A stretch of DNA of 64,000 nucleotides from Enterobacterales bacterium CwR94 (GCA_002837195.1 KZ478059.1:832087-896086), one strand, 5' to 3'; positions 1-9,801 are shown, counted from the first letter of the stretch. The notes: generated by a model not told the origin, from the letters alone. Translations and numbers: made by a program.

Positions 1-2
1 TC

Positions 3-1346
3 TTTGTGTTCTGGCTGGCGATGTCGCGCCACGGCCAGTTAAAACTGGGCAAAGAAGAAGAGCAGCCCGAGTTCTCCTATCTGTCATGGGTCGCGATGCT
101 GTTTTCTGCAGGCATCGGTATAGCTCTGGTGTATTACGGTGCCTACGAGCCCTTAGACCATTTTCTGCGCCCGCCGGAAGGTGAAGGCGGAACCGTGCAG
201 GCCGCACGGCAGGCCATGGCGATCACCTTTTTGCATTGGGGTCTGCATGGCTGGGCGCTGTATGCCCTGATCGCCACGGCGCTGGCCTGGTTTGCCTATC
301 GTCGCGGCCAGCCTCTGGCCCTGCGTTCTGCACTGTATCCACTGTTTGGTGAGCGCATTCACGGTTGGGTGGGACACCTGGTCGACAGCTTTGGCATCCT
401 GGTCACCGTTATCTCGATGGTCACTAACCTGGGCATCGGCGCATTGCTGGTGAATTCTGGCTTGAATTACCTGTTTCATATCCCGCAATCCACGCATGTT
501 TTAATGGTGCTGATTGTGGTGATGATGATTGTGGCCACGCTGGCCGCGGTCACCGGCGTTGAGAAAGGCATCGCGATGCTGTCCAATATCAACGTGGGCT
601 TTTTGTGCCTGCTGTTGGTCTTTATCTTCTTCGCGGGCCCAACGTTGAATTTACTCAATGGATTATTGCAGAACACCGGCGACTATCTGACGTCCCTGGT
701 CGGCCGCAGTTTTGATGTCTATCTGTATGGCAAAGCCCGCCAATGGCAAGGTGCCTGGACCCTGTTTTACTGGGCATGGTGGGTAGCCTGGGCCCCGTTT
801 GTTGGACTATTCATTGCCCGTATCTCTAAAGGCCGTACCATTCGCGAGTTGATTCTGGGTGTCATGCTCATTCCACTGGGCTTTACGCTCGCCTGGCTGT
901 CACTGTTTGGCAATACGGCCATCAGTTTAGTGCTGGAGCATGGTCAGACGCTGCTGGGTCAGGTGGCACTGCAAGACCCGCCGATGGCAGTGTTTAAACT
1001 GCTGGAGTATCTGCCGTGGACCACGATTACCGCAGGCTTCACCGTGGTGATCAGTTTTGTGTTGTTCCTGACGCCAGTGGACTCTGGCACCCTGATGATT
1101 GCCAACTTATCGAGCATCGGTGGCACAGCCAGCGATGATGCTCCTGTCTGGCTACGCGTGTTTTGGGCAGTGATGACGACGCTGGTGTGTGCTGGTTTGC
1201 TGTATGCCGGGAGCTTTAGCGCCATGCAAACCGCGGTGGTGCTGTGCGGATTGCCATTCTCGGTGGTGATCGTACTGTACATGGCCAGTTTACTGCGTGA
1301 CCTGCGTGATATCTCCGTTCAGCCCGGGGTAGCGCAACGCGTGTAA
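3..1346 (+). CDS. BCCT-family betaine/choline transporter (5' truncated)
   Basis: The reading frame is open to the left edge, so the N-terminus lies outside the window; about 447 residues remain. Membrane protein of the betaine/carnitine/choline transporter family, which imports quaternary ammonium osmolytes. The glycine-rich helix GIGIALVYYGAYEP and the signature FYWAWWVAWAPFVGLFIARISKGRT are both visible, followed by further hydrophobic segments. The protein ends soon after the last membrane segment (LLRDLRDISVQPG), so it lacks the long cytoplasmic tail of E. coli BetT. The substrate cannot be read from the sequence. It is convergent with eda, and a terminator follows it. Confidence 0.88.
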   Translation, partial: FVFWLAMSRHGQLKLGKEEEQPEFSYLSWVAMLFSAGIGIALVYYGAYEPLDHFLRPPEGEGGTVQAARQAMAITFLHWGLHGWALYALIATALAWFAYRRGQPLALRSALYPLFGERIHGWVGHLVDSFGILVTVISMVTNLGIGALLVNSGLNYLFHIPQSTHVLMVLIVVMMIVATLAAVTGVEKGIAMLSNINVGFLCLLLVFIFFAGPTLNLLNGLLQNTGDYLTSLVGRSFDVYLYGKARQWQGAWTLFYWAWWVAWAPFVGLFIARISKGRTIRELILGVMLIPLGFTLAWLSLFGNTAISLVLEHGQTLLGQVALQDPPMAVFKLLEYLPWTTITAGFTVVISFVLFLTPVDSGTLMIANLSSIGGTASDDAPVWLRVFWAVMTTLVCAGLLYAGSFSAMQTAVVLCGLPFSVVIVLYMASLLRDLRDISVQPGVAQRV

Positions 1347-1363
1347 TCTGCGCCGTGCAATGC

Positions 1364-1395
1364 GTCAGCCAGCCGCTCAGCTGGCTGACCTTTTT
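1364..1395 (+). terminator. Intrinsic terminator after the BCCT gene
   Basis: A perfect 10-bp stem, GTCAGCCAGC paired with GCTGGCTGAC around a 6-nt loop, is followed by CTTTTT. It lies 17 nt past the transporter stop codon and one base before the end of the convergent eda gene. Confidence 0.85.
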
Positions 1396-1396
1396 G

Positions 1397-2038
1397 TTAC
1401 CCGCGTGCGCCCGCAACGGCTTCTTTAGCCAGTTGCGTAATTCTTGCATAATCTCCCTGCTCCAACGCATCGGCTGGCACCAGCCAGGAACCACCGATAC
1501 ACAGCACGCTTTTTAATGCCAGGTAATCGCGATAGTTTGCCGGAGAGATCCCGCCCGTCGGACAAAAGCGTACCTGTGGGAAAGGCCCACCGATAGCTTG
1601 AAGCGCTTTCACGCCCCCGTTGGCTTCTGCCGGGAAAAATTTAAACTCGCGCAAACCATAATCTAACCCGGTCATCAATTCAGAAACCGTACTAATGCCG
1701 GGAATCAACGGCACAGATCCCTCGACGGCGGCCTGCAGTAACGGCTCGGTGAGGCCCGGGCTAATTACAAACTGCGCACCGGCTGCGGTGACTTCACGTA
1801 ACTGCTGCGCATTCAATACCGTGCCTGCGCCGACAATCGCCTCTGGCACAGCATCAATCATGGCTTTCATGGCATCCAGTGCGCAGGGCGTTCGCAGCGT
1901 CACCTCTAACACTCGCACGCCGCCCGCCACCAGCGCTTTCGCCATGGGCACCGCATGCTCAAGTTTATTCACCACAATGACGGGCACCACAGGTCCTGTG
2001 CTGAGAATCTCTGCCGCGCTTGTTTTCCAGTTTTGCAT
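1397..2038 (-). CDS. eda: KDPG / 2-keto-4-hydroxyglutarate aldolase
   Basis: Cleaves 2-keto-3-deoxy-6-phosphogluconate to pyruvate and glyceraldehyde 3-phosphate, and also handles 2-keto-4-hydroxyglutarate; cytoplasmic homotrimer. The protein is 213 residues, the E. coli length. The Schiff-base lysine lies in [12 protein letters not shown] (about residue 133), and VLEVTLRT carries the conserved Glu45 and Arg49. A GTG codon one position upstream (2041) is in frame, but the ATG at 2038 is better spaced from the GGGGAGAG ribosome site. zwf lies directly upstream with no edd between them, so the enzyme probably serves uronate catabolism or KDPG made elsewhere. Confidence 0.96.
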   Translation of the reverse strand: MQNWKTSAAEILSTGPVVPVIVVNKLEHAVPMAKALVAGGVRVLEVTLRTPCALDAMKAMIDAVPEAIVGAGTVLNAQQLREVTAAGAQFVISPGLTEPLLQAAVEGSVPLIPGISTVSELMTGLDYGLREFKFFPAEANGGVKALQAIGGPFPQVRFCPTGGISPANYRDYLALKSVLCIGGSWLVPADALEQGDYARITQLAKEAVAGARG

Positions 2039-2130
2039 CACACACTCTCCCCTCAGAATAGGTTAACCACGATACGCGAAAACATTTTTAAAACAACGGT
2101 TCATTTTTTGAAATGCACATACGCAACGCA

Positions 2131-2155
2131 TAAAAAAGCCCGCATTATGCGGGCT
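2131..2155 (-). terminator. Intrinsic terminator after zwf
   Basis: Read on the minus strand, AGCCCGC and GCGGGCT form a stem (8 bp with the inner A-T pair) followed by six T. It lies 18 nt past the zwf stop and separates zwf from eda, so eda probably has its own promoter in 2042-2130. Confidence 0.85.
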
Positions 2156-2172
2156 GGAAGGCGTATTGCCGA

Positions 2173-3648
2173 TTACTCGAATTCGTTCCAGGAACGGCCA
2201 TCGCGGGTAATCATGGCCACAGAAGCCACTGGCCCCCATGTACCGGCCTGATAAGGTTTCGGCGCTTCATTATCAGCAGCCCAGGCATTGATAATGGAGT
2301 CAACCCATTTCCATGCGGCTTCTACCTCGTCACGACGCACAAACAGCGCCTGAATACCGCGCATGGTTTCCAGCAACAGACGTTCATAGGCGTCAGCCAA
2401 ATGCGACTGGTTGAAGGTTTCCGAGTAGCTCAGATCCAGCTTGGTGGTTTGCAGGTTGTGTTTATGATCAAGCCCTGGCACTTTATTCAGGATCTCAATA
2501 TCCACCCCTTCGTCTGGCTGCAAACGAATGGTTAATTTGTTCTGCGGCAGCTCCTGCCAGGAGTCTTTAAACAGATTCATTTCGGGGTTTTTAAAGTACA
2601 CCACGACTTCTGAACATTTGGTCGGCAAACGCTTACCGGTACGCAAATAGAAGGGAACACCCGCCCAACGCCAGTTGTCGATGTCGACGCGAATAGAGAC
2701 AAAACTTTCCGTATTACTGGATTTGTTTGCCCCCTCTTCTTCCAGATAACCTGGCACTTTTTTACCCTGTACAAAACCGGCAGTGTACTGACCACGCACG
2801 GTTTTCTCACGCACATTGCTGTGATCGATACGGCGTAAAGAACGCAGCACTTTCACTTTTTCATCACGAATGCTGTCGGCACTGAGATCGGACGGTGGTG
2901 ACATCGCGATCATGGTCAGAATTTGCAGCAAGTGGTTTTGAATCATATCGCGCATCTGGCCTGCTTTATCAAAGTAGCCCCAGCGTCCTTCAATCCCGAC
3001 CTCTTCTGCCACGGTAATTTGCACGTGATCGATCGTACGGTTATCCCAGTTGTTGGCAAACAAGGAGTTTGCAAAACGCAGCGCCAACAGGTTTAACACC
3101 GTCTCTTTACCTAAGTAGTGGTCGATACGGAAGACCTGGCACTCTTCGAAATATTCACCAACCTGGTCATTGATTTCCTGAGAGGTTTCCAGTGAGGTAC
3201 CCAGCGGCTTTTCCATCACTACGCGCGCAGGCTTCGCATTTAATTTGGCCTGGCCGAGACCTTTACAAATTGCACCGAAGGTATTTGGCGGCATGGCAAA
3301 ATAGTTAATGGTGGTACGCTTTTTTTGATCCAGCATTTTGCCTAAGCGCGTAAAACCACTGGCATCATCGACATCGAGGTTGCAAAAATCCAGTCGGCTG
3401 CTGAGCTTGTCCCACAGCGCTTCGTCGATCTTCTCTTTCATGAAGGTTTCAAGCGCTTCACGAACCACGTTAATGTAGGCCGCTTTATCCCAGTCTGCGC
3501 GCCCTACGCCAATGATGCGCGTATCGGGGTGCGTCTGTCCGGCTTTTTCCAACTGGTACAGTGAAGGTAACAACTTTCGGCGTGCCAAATCGCCCTTGGC
3601 ACCGAAAATAACCAGGTCACAGGCCTCAGCTGTATGCGTAACCGCCAT
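2173..3648 (-). CDS. zwf: Glucose-6-phosphate 1-dehydrogenase
   Basis: Oxidises glucose 6-phosphate to 6-phosphogluconolactone with NADP+, the entry step of the oxidative pentose phosphate pathway. The 491-residue length equals the E. coli enzyme. The N-terminal nucleotide-binding loop is [16 protein letters not shown], and the active-site signature RIDHYLGKE with its catalytic histidine is intact. MEKPLGTS and the substrate-contacting [12 protein letters not shown] segment are also present. It is divergent from hexR, with a candidate HexR operator in its promoter region. A terminator closes the gene before eda. Confidence 0.98.
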   Translation of the reverse strand: MAVTHTAEACDLVIFGAKGDLARRKLLPSLYQLEKAGQTHPDTRIIGVGRADWDKAAYINVVREALETFMKEKIDEALWDKLSSRLDFCNLDVDDASGFTRLGKMLDQKKRTTINYFAMPPNTFGAICKGLGQAKLNAKPARVVMEKPLGTSLETSQEINDQVGEYFEECQVFRIDHYLGKETVLNLLALRFANSLFANNWDNRTIDHVQITVAEEVGIEGRWGYFDKAGQMRDMIQNHLLQILTMIAMSPPSDLSADSIRDEKVKVLRSLRRIDHSNVREKTVRGQYTAGFVQGKKVPGYLEEEGANKSSNTESFVSIRVDIDNWRWAGVPFYLRTGKRLPTKCSEVVVYFKNPEMNLFKDSWQELPQNKLTIRLQPDEGVDIEILNKVPGLDHKHNLQTTKLDLSYSETFNQSHLADAYERLLLETMRGIQALFVRRDEVEAAWKWVDSIINAWAADNEAPKPYQAGTWGPVASVAMITRDGRSWNEFE

Positions 3649-4010
3649 TTTACTCTCCTCGTTGCAGGATAACCCCGTTCAGAATGGTGATAATGAACAG
3701 GACCTTATTGTAATTTTCTTACGCTACAATGTACTTGTTTGGCTTAGCGACGTAAACCTGCCCGCAGGCATCACCGCACGCATCGTCTTCTCTGTCGCGC
3801 AGAAAAGCCCCATAGCATCCCCGCCGTCACCTGCCTGAACGCCTGTGCAAATACCTTAAAAAAAGCGATATCTATCATGTTATGACAAAAAAACGCTGGA
3901 TATTCAGTGCACAACGCCCAGCCACTCCTGCAGGCGGGGTATAGTCGCGCAATGGATGGATGATTTCTCCTGTGGCAGAAATCGATAAAAAAGATTGAGT
4001 ACACCGCGTT
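3649..4010. promoter_or_regulatory. Divergent zwf / hexR control region
   Basis: This 362-nt gap carries the zwf promoter on the minus strand (3728-3756) and must also hold the hexR promoter on the plus strand, which I could not place with confidence. The only reading frames here are short antisense ones with no recognisable product. Confidence 0.6.
3709..3756 (-). promoter_or_regulatory. zwf promoter with HexR-like operator
   Basis: On the minus strand, TTTACG (3751-3756) and TACATT (3728-3733) are separated by exactly 17 nt and form a plausible sigma-70 promoter. Just downstream, TGTAATTTTCTTACG (3709-3723, plus-strand reading) matches the TGTAA-N5-TTACA pattern of HexR operators at 9 of 10 positions. 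Its place around the transcription start suits repression by HexR, which releases DNA when it binds KDPG. Assignment is by pattern only. Confidence 0.55.
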
Positions 4011-4895
4011 ATGAATATGCTGGAAAAGATCCACACCGGTCTGGAAAACCTGAGTAAATCTGAACGCAAAGTCGCCGAACGGATACTGGCCGCCCCGCAT
4101 GAGGCTATTCACGCCAGCATCGCGCGTTTAGCTGAAGCCGCAGCAGTCAGTGAACCTACCGTTAATCGCTTCTGCCATCGGTTGGGCACCAAAGGCTTTC
4201 CTGACTTCAAGCTACAACTGGCGCAAAGTTTGGCTCAAAGCACGCCCTGGGTGAGCCGAAATATCGATGCCGGTGACGACGTTGCGACCTACACGCAGAA
4301 AATTTTTGACTCTGCGTTGGCGGGATTAACGCAGGTACGGCAACAACTCTCGTCTGACCTGCTTGCGCTCGCCGTGACCGCGCTGGTGCAGGCAAACAAA
4401 ATCGCCTTTTTCGGCCTTGGTGCGTCTGCCGCCGTGGCACATGACGCGATGAATAAATTTATTCGCTTTAATGTGCCCGTGATGTACAGCGATGACATCG
4501 TGGTGCAACGCATGAGTTGTATAAACAGCCAACCTGATGATGTCGTTGTGCTTATTTCCCATACGGGCAGAACCAAATCGTTGGTGGAACTGGCGCATAT
4601 GGCGCGTGATAACGGCGCAACGGTGCTGGCCATCACCTCTTCAGGCACGCCGCTGGCGCAGGCTGCGACGTTGACGCTGGCGATTGATGTGTCAGAGGAC
4701 ACCGATATTTATCTGCCGATGGTCTCTCGCCTGGCACAATTAACGCTGATCGATGTGCTGGCAACAGGATTTACTTTGCACCGAGGGGAAAAATTCCGCG
4801 ATAACCTGAAGCGGGTCAAAGAAGCCTTACGCGATTCGCGCTTTGATAAGGCAGTGCAAAACGATGCTGCACAGCCAACGATAAACAAGAGATAA
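4011..4895 (+). CDS. hexR: RpiR-family regulator of central carbon metabolism
   Basis: DNA-binding repressor of the zwf/eda regulon that senses 2-keto-3-deoxy-6-phosphogluconate. The protein has 294 residues. It has an N-terminal RpiR-type helix-turn-helix (SERKVAERILAAPHEAIHASIARLAEAAAVSEPTVNRFC in outline, residues about 16-55) and a C-terminal SIS sugar-phosphate domain from about residue 125 (FFGLGASAAVAHDAMNKF, LISHTGRTKSLVELA). The start MNMLEKI matches E. coli HexR. The C-terminal tail is a few residues longer than in E. coli. It sits between zwf and pykA, the conserved order. Confidence 0.96.
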   Translation: MNMLEKIHTGLENLSKSERKVAERILAAPHEAIHASIARLAEAAAVSEPTVNRFCHRLGTKGFPDFKLQLAQSLAQSTPWVSRNIDAGDDVATYTQKIFDSALAGLTQVRQQLSSDLLALAVTALVQANKIAFFGLGASAAVAHDAMNKFIRFNVPVMYSDDIVVQRMSCINSQPDDVVVLISHTGRTKSLVELAHMARDNGATVLAITSSGTPLAQAATLTLAIDVSEDTDIYLPMVSRLAQLTLIDVLATGFTLHRGEKFRDNLKRVKEALRDSRFDKAVQNDAAQPTINKR

Positions 4896-5094
4896 CGTTT
4901 ACATCCGCTAGCGCGAGCAGATATGTTATGTATTAGTAATGGCTACGTAACAAGTATGTTTGAGGTGCCAGAGAAACGCTGACGTTTCCCGTAACACACC
5001 TCTGTCGCCGTTGGCGTAAAGGTTCTTCCCGTTTACACATACTCAACTATGTGATTGCTTAAGCAACACCGCGTTTAAAATAATGGAGTCATAC

Positions 5095-6537
5095 ATGTCA
5101 AGACGTCTCAGAAGAACGAAGATTGTGACCACCCTGGGCCCAGCAACCGACCGCGATAATAATCTGGAAAAAATCATTGCTGCCGGTGCCAACGTGGTGC
5201 GTTTGAATTTCTCCCACGGTACGCCAGAGGATCACGGTCTCCGTGCACAAAAAGTGCGTGAAATCGCGGCTAAATTAGGCCGTCACGTTGCCATTTTGGG
5301 CGATCTTCAGGGGCCGAAAATTCGTGTCTCTACCTTTAAAGAAGGCAAAGTATTTCTCAACGTCGGCGACCGCTTCCTGCTGGATGCCAACTTAGGCAAG
5401 GGTGAAGGCGACAAAGAGCGCGTCGGCATCGACTACAAAGGGCTGCCTGCTGATGTGGTCCCGGGTGATATTTTGCTGCTGGATGATGGGCGTGTGCAGC
5501 TAAAAGTGTTGGAAGTGCAAGGCATGAAAGTCTTCACTGAAGTCACGGTCGGTGGCCCGTTATCGAACAATAAAGGCATTAACAAGTTAGGCGGTGGCCT
5601 GTCCGCCGAAGCCCTGACCGAAAAAGACAAAGCGGACATTTTGACCGCCGCGAAAATCGGTGTGGATTATCTGGCGGTCTCTTTCCCGCGCTGTGGAGAA
5701 GATTTGCATTATGCGCGTCGCCTGGCGCGCGATGCAGGCTGCGACGCAATGATTGTCGCCAAGGTGGAACGTGCTGAAGCGGTGACAACGCAGGAAGCCA
5801 TGGATGACGTGATTCTGGCGTCAGATGTGGTGATGGTGGCGCGCGGTGATTTGGGCGTAGAAATCGGTGATCCTGAATTGGTCGGCATTCAAAAGGCCCT
5901 GATCCGCCGTGCACGCCAACTGAACCGCACCGTGATCACCGCGACGCAGATGATGGAATCGATGATCACCAACCCAATGCCGACGCGCGCCGAAGTCATG
6001 GACGTGGCCAACGCCGTGCTCGATGGCACCGATGCGGTGATGCTGTCGGCTGAGACCGCTGCGGGTCAATATCCTGCAGAAACCGTCAGCGCGATGGCAA
6101 AAGTGTGTCTGGGTGCCGAGAAGATCCCCAGCATCAACGTCTCTAAACACCGTCTGGATGTGCAATTCGATAATATTGAAGAAGCCATTGCGATGTCTGC
6201 CATGTATGCCGCCAACCACCTGCAAGGTGTAACCGCTATCATCACCATGACAGAATCGGGTCGTACTGCGTTAATGACTTCACGTATCACCTCTGGTTTA
6301 CCCATTTTCGCGCTGTCTCGTCATGAGCGCACATTAAACCTGACCGCACTGTATCGCGGTGTGACTCCGGTGTTCTTTGACAGCAACAACGATGGCGTTG
6401 CAGCAGCCCACGATGCGGTCAATCTTCTACGTGACAAAGGCTTCCTGGTCTCCGGCGATCTGGTCATCGTGACGCAAGGTGACGTGATGGCCACCACCGG
6501 CACCACCAACACCACGCGCGTACTGCGCGTCGAATAA
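5095..6537 (+). CDS. pykA: Pyruvate kinase II
   Basis: Converts phosphoenolpyruvate and ADP to pyruvate and ATP, the last step of glycolysis. The sequence is nearly collinear with E. coli Pyk[20 protein letters not shown] at the start, RLNFSHG, the [12 protein letters not shown] segment, [11 protein letters not shown] with the catalytic lysine, and the [10 protein letters not shown] metal site. The ATG at 5095 is chosen over an in-frame ATG at 5083 because GGAG (5085-5088) lies 6 nt ahead of it and the product is then 480 residues, as in E. coli. A terminator follows directly. Confidence 0.98.
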   Translation: MSRRLRRTKIVTTLGPATDRDNNLEKIIAAGANVVRLNFSHGTPEDHGLRAQKVREIAAKLGRHVAILGDLQGPKIRVSTFKEGKVFLNVGDRFLLDANLGKGEGDKERVGIDYKGLPADVVPGDILLLDDGRVQLKVLEVQGMKVFTEVTVGGPLSNNKGINKLGGGLSAEALTEKDKADILTAAKIGVDYLAVSFPRCGEDLHYARRLARDAGCDAMIVAKVERAEAVTTQEAMDDVILASDVVMVARGDLGVEIGDPELVGIQKALIRRARQLNRTVITATQMMESMITNPMPTRAEVMDVANAVLDGTDAVMLSAETAAGQYPAETVSAMAKVCLGAEKIPSINVSKHRLDVQFDNIEEAIAMSAMYAANHLQGVTAIITMTESGRTALMTSRITSGLPIFALSRHERTLNLTALYRGVTPVFFDSNNDGVAAAHDAVNLLRDKGFLVSGDLVIVTQGDVMATTGTTNTTRVLRVE

Positions 6538-6559
6538 CCCATCAGGTTATCCACTTCTG

Positions 6560-6582
6560 ACGGCGCTGCGGCGCCGTTTTTT
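6560..6582 (+). terminator. Intrinsic terminator after pykA
   Basis: ACGGCGC pairs with GCGCCGT around the loop TGCG and is followed by six T. It lies 22 nt past the pykA stop and insulates pykA from the dfo promoter. Confidence 0.88.
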
Positions 6583-6623
6583 ATGCTCTCTCTGCTTCTC
6601 CTGGCATCATCAACCCCGCTCAA

Positions 6624-6639
6624 TGTGATCTACATCACA
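6624..6639. promoter_or_regulatory. CRP binding site upstream of dfoJ
   Basis: TGTGATCTACATCACA is a perfect TGTGA-N6-TCACA palindrome. It is centred near 6631.5, about 90 bp upstream of the predicted dfo transcription start, a position allowed for class I activation. It lies past the pykA terminator, so it belongs to the dfo side. Confidence 0.75.
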
Positions 6640-6686
6640 CTTTAAATATTAATAATACTTATCACAATTTTGTCACAACAAGACTA

Positions 6687-6714
6687 TTGAATGATAATGA
6701 TTTGTATTTATAAT
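6687..6714 (+). promoter_or_regulatory. dfoJACS promoter with embedded Fur box
   Basis: TTGAAT (6687-6692) and a perfect TATAAT (6709-6714) are 16 nt apart. Between them lies TGATAATGATTTGTA (6692-6706), which matches the 7-1-7 Fur pattern TGATAAT-N-ATTATCA at all 7 left-arm positions and 4 of 7 right-arm positions. A repressor bound there would block RNA polymerase directly, as expected for an iron-repressed siderophore operon. Confidence 0.7.
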
Positions 6715-6949
6715 CCGATTTGCATTAGTAATTGGACGTTACTGTCAACTTTTAGCCTATAAAACCGCAACATTTGGAGGTCTTTGCTCCACTAAGTGTT
6801 TTACCCCATAAAAATGTCACCGCGTGACAACGGGCTTAACGCCCCACAATAATTAGATATTTTTAACTGAGTCAAGTTTGGCTTGGGCGTATGAGGCTGT
6901 CTTTATTCATTGACGGCAGGTGTTCTATATCCCAAATAAAGGTACAGGT

Positions 6950-8500
6950 ATGGTCTTTCATTCCTCGCAACGTGTTTCATCCGCAGCCGATATCCCCCCC
7001 GTAACGCAGGCGGAACGTTACATTTTCAATCAGGCACGACTGGAAGATTATGCACAGCAAACCCAGCGCGCTTTAGCGCTAATACAAGACACCTTTAATC
7101 AAACAGAAAAACCTTTTAGTGGCATTTTGCCGCACGAACTGGCGCCTCGCCTGCGTGAAATCGATCTTAACCAGCCACTGGCAGATACCGAACTGGCTTT
7201 AAAAGAGTTGCAGGAGGTGTATTTAAAAGACGCGGTTTATTTCCATCTCCCTAAGTATGTTGCACATCTTAATTGCCCGGTTGCCCTGCCCTCTCTGCTG
7301 GCAGAACAAATTATGGCGGCGATTAATAGCTCGGTAGATACCTGGGATCAAAGCGCGGGCGGCACGCTGATTGAACAAAAAGTCGTCGACTGGACCCTGT
7401 CGCGTATTGGCCTGCCAAAAAGCGCAGATGGCATTTTTACCAGCGGCGGCACGCAATCTAACCTGATGGCGATGCTACTGGCGCGCGATAGCTGGTGTGA
7501 AAAGCAACGTCCGGGCTGGTTAGTCAAACAAAAGGGCCTGCCGCCGGAAGCCAGCAAATGGCGCTTTTTCACCTCGCAGATGAGCCATTTCAGTATTCAG
7601 AAATCCACCGCCATCCTGGGATTGGGTTATGACGCGGTGATCCCGGTGCCTTGCGATGATAAATACCGCATGGATGTGCAAAAGTTGCAGCAAGCGATTA
7701 GCGATTGCCATCAACAGGGATTGATTCCCGTCTGCGTGGTCGCCACCGCAGGTACCACCGACTTTGGCAGTATCGATCCACTGCGGGAGATAGCTACCCT
7801 CTGCGATCAGCATAAGTTGTGGATGCATGTCGATGCCGCCTACGGTTGTGGCTTACTGGCATCGGACAAGGGTCGCCGGAAACTGGCTGGCATTGAGTTA
7901 GCCAGTTCAGTCACCGTTGACTATCACAAGTCGTTCTTCCAGACCGTCAGTTGCGGCGCGTTCTTTGTGCGCGATCGCCAGCATCTGAGCCATGTCACCG
8001 TTCATGCCGATTACCTCAATCCTCTCAGCGCCCAACAGGAAGGCACACCCAACTTAGTCAACAAAAGTATCCAGACCACACGCCGTTTTGATGCGCTGAA
8101 AATGTGGTTAACCCTGCGCATTATGGGACCAGAAACGCTGGCAGAGGCCTTTGAATCTGTGATGACGCTGGCTCAGCACACGCACCAACGTCTGCTGGCG
8201 GAAACGGATATTGACGTGTTGCACGCCCCGGAGCTTTCCACACAAGTTTTCCGTTATGTTCCAAAAGCCTCATGCAGTGACACACAAATTGACCAGCTTA
8301 ACGTGTCGATTCGTAAAGCGTTATTCCGCTCCGGTAATGCCGTGGTTGCTGGTACCAAAGTGGATGGACGCCAATACCTGAAATTTACCTTCCTAAATCC
8401 GGCCACCACCCTTGCCGACATCGAGGACGTGATTGCGTTGATTCAGCATTATGGACGCGAACTCTCACGACCTGGGGCAATGGATGTCGCTAATCATTGA
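6950..8500 (+). CDS. dfoJ: PLP-dependent lysine decarboxylase for desferrioxamine
   Basis: First step of desferrioxamine synthesis: decarboxylates lysine to cadaverine. It belongs to the group II pyridoxal-phosphate decarboxylases (DesA/diaminobutyrate decarboxylase type). The cofactor lysine is K327 in VDYHKSFFQ, and the pyridine-binding aspartate is D295 in HVDAAYGCG. TSGGTQSNLMA is the phosphate-binding segment. The ATG at 6950 follows AAAGG by about 7 nt and gives 516 residues; an in-frame GTG at 6920 has a weaker ribosome site. It is the first gene of a tightly packed operon, 10 nt ahead of dfoA. Confidence 0.93.
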   Translation: MVFHSSQRVSSAADIPPVTQAERYIFNQARLEDYAQQTQRALALIQDTFNQTEKPFSGILPHELAPRLREIDLNQPLADTELALKELQEVYLKDAVYFHLPKYVAHLNCPVALPSLLAEQIMAAINSSVDTWDQSAGGTLIEQKVVDWTLSRIGLPKSADGIFTSGGTQSNLMAMLLARDSWCEKQRPGWLVKQKGLPPEASKWRFFTSQMSHFSIQKSTAILGLGYDAVIPVPCDDKYRMDVQKLQQAISDCHQQGLIPVCVVATAGTTDFGSIDPLREIATLCDQHKLWMHVDAAYGCGLLASDKGRRKLAGIELASSVTVDYHKSFFQTVSCGAFFVRDRQHLSHVTVHADYLNPLSAQQEGTPNLVNKSIQTTRRFDALKMWLTLRIMGPETLAEAFESVMTLAQHTHQRLLAETDIDVLHAPELSTQVFRYVPKASCSDTQIDQLNVSIRKALFRSGNAVVAGTKVDGRQYLKFTFLNPATTLADIEDVIALIQHYGRELSRPGAMDVANH

Positions 8501-8510
8501 GAATACAACG

Positions 8511-9800
8511 ATGACAAAAATCTATGACTTTGTGGCTATTGGCATTGGGCCTTTCAATTTGGGGTTGGCCTGTCTGACCGAGCCGATTGAAGAATTGAAT
8601 GGCGTGTTCCTTGACCAAAACCCCGGTTTTGACTGGCACACAGGCATGATGCTCGAAAGTGCGCATCTGCAAACTCCGTTTATGGCGGACCTGGTCACCC
8701 TTGCCGATCCCACCAGCCCCTACAGTTTGCTCAATTACATGAAGCAGAAAGGGAAACTGTATGCCTTCTATATTCGGGAAGACTTTTTCCTGATGCGCAA
8801 GGAGTACAACCAGTATTGCCAGTGGGCGAGCCAGCAGTTGACCTGCTTACGTTGGAATACACGCGTTGACTACACGCATTGGGACGATGCGCTGCAATGC
8901 TATGTGATTGAGAGCCATCACACGCAAAGCGGCGAAAAGCAGGTATGGCATGCCCGCCGTTTGGTGCTGGGTACCGGACCGGCGCCCTGGATGCCAGAGT
9001 GCGCCGCGCCGTATCGCGAGCGTATTACCCATTCAGGGCAGTATCTGCGTGACAAAGCGGCTTTGCAGCAGCAATCCGCCATCACGGTATTGGGCAGTGG
9101 CCAAAGTGCCGCTGAGATCTTCTATGACTTGCTCAGTGATATCGACAAGCACGGTTACCAGCTTAACTGGATCACACGCGCACCGCGTTTCTATCCGCTG
9201 GAGTACACCAAACTCACGCTGGAGATGACTTCGCCCGACTGGGTCGATTACTTCCACAATCTTCCCGCCGATAAACGCGACAGGCTAAATTGCCAGCAGA
9301 AAAATCTCTACAAAGGCATTAATAGCAGCCTGATTAACGACATCTTTGATCTGATGTACGTGAAGCAACTGGACGGCGAACTCAACGTGAATATGTTTAC
9401 GCATGCTGAACTTCGTGGCGTGCGTAAGCAGCCCACTGGCGAGTTGGCGTTGCATTTCTGGCACGAAGAACAAGAACAGGAATTCGTGCGCCATACCAAC
9501 GGATTGGTGATGGCGACAGGCTACCAGTATCAGCAGCCACAATTTATCGAAGGCATTACACAGCGCTTACGCTGGGATAAAAAAGGCCGCTATGACGTCA
9601 AGCGCAATTACAGCATTGACGAGCACAACAGCGTCTTTGTTCAAAATGCCGAATTGCACACCCACGGCTTTGTCTCACCGGATTTAGGCATGGCCAGCTA
9701 CCGCAACTCAATCTTGATTCGCGAAATGACGGGGCGCGAAATCTACCCAGTGGAGCGTCAAATTGCGTTCCAAACCTTTCCCGCACAATCGGATCGTTGA
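8511..9800 (+). CDS. dfoA: L-lysine/cadaverine N-monooxygenase
   Basis: Flavin-dependent hydroxylase of the IucD/SidA family that makes N-hydroxycadaverine, the second step of desferrioxamine synthesis. The FAD motif GIGPFNLGLA lies near residue 10, the NADPH motif VLGSGQSAAEIFYDLL in the middle and the closing ATGYQY motif near residue 340. The ATG at 8511 gives 429 residues; an upstream in-frame ATG at 8451 would overlap dfoJ by 50 nt and add 20 unrelated residues. The stop lies one base from the dfoC start, indicating translational coupling. Confidence 0.94.
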   Translation: MTKIYDFVAIGIGPFNLGLACLTEPIEELNGVFLDQNPGFDWHTGMMLESAHLQTPFMADLVTLADPTSPYSLLNYMKQKGKLYAFYIREDFFLMRKEYNQYCQWASQQLTCLRWNTRVDYTHWDDALQCYVIESHHTQSGEKQVWHARRLVLGTGPAPWMPECAAPYRERITHSGQYLRDKAALQQQSAITVLGSGQSAAEIFYDLLSDIDKHGYQLNWITRAPRFYPLEYTKLTLEMTSPDWVDYFHNLPADKRDRLNCQQKNLYKGINSSLINDIFDLMYVKQLDGELNVNMFTHAELRGVRKQPTGELALHFWHEEQEQEFVRHTNGLVMATGYQYQQPQFIEGITQRLRWDKKGRYDVKRNYSIDEHNSVFVQNAELHTHGFVSPDLGMASYRNSILIREMTGREIYPVERQIAFQTFPAQSDR

Positions 9801-9801
9801 T

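Larger units (their letters stand above)
6583..6949 (+). promoter_or_regulatory. dfo operon control region and long leader
   Basis: The 367 nt ahead of dfoJ hold a CRP site (6624-6639), a sigma-70 promoter with a Fur-like box in its spacer (6687-6714), and about 230 nt of predicted untranslated leader. The leader contains two small adjacent hairpins, GTCAC/GTGAC at 6816-6828 and GGGC/GCCC at 6832-6844. I see no convincing reading frame in it. Confidence 0.6.

Noticed and set aside
4896..5094. HexR operator upstream of pykA
   Set aside because: TGTATTAGTAATGGC has one good arm only; no convincing TGTAA-N5-TTACA palindrome was found, although pykA could still be a target.
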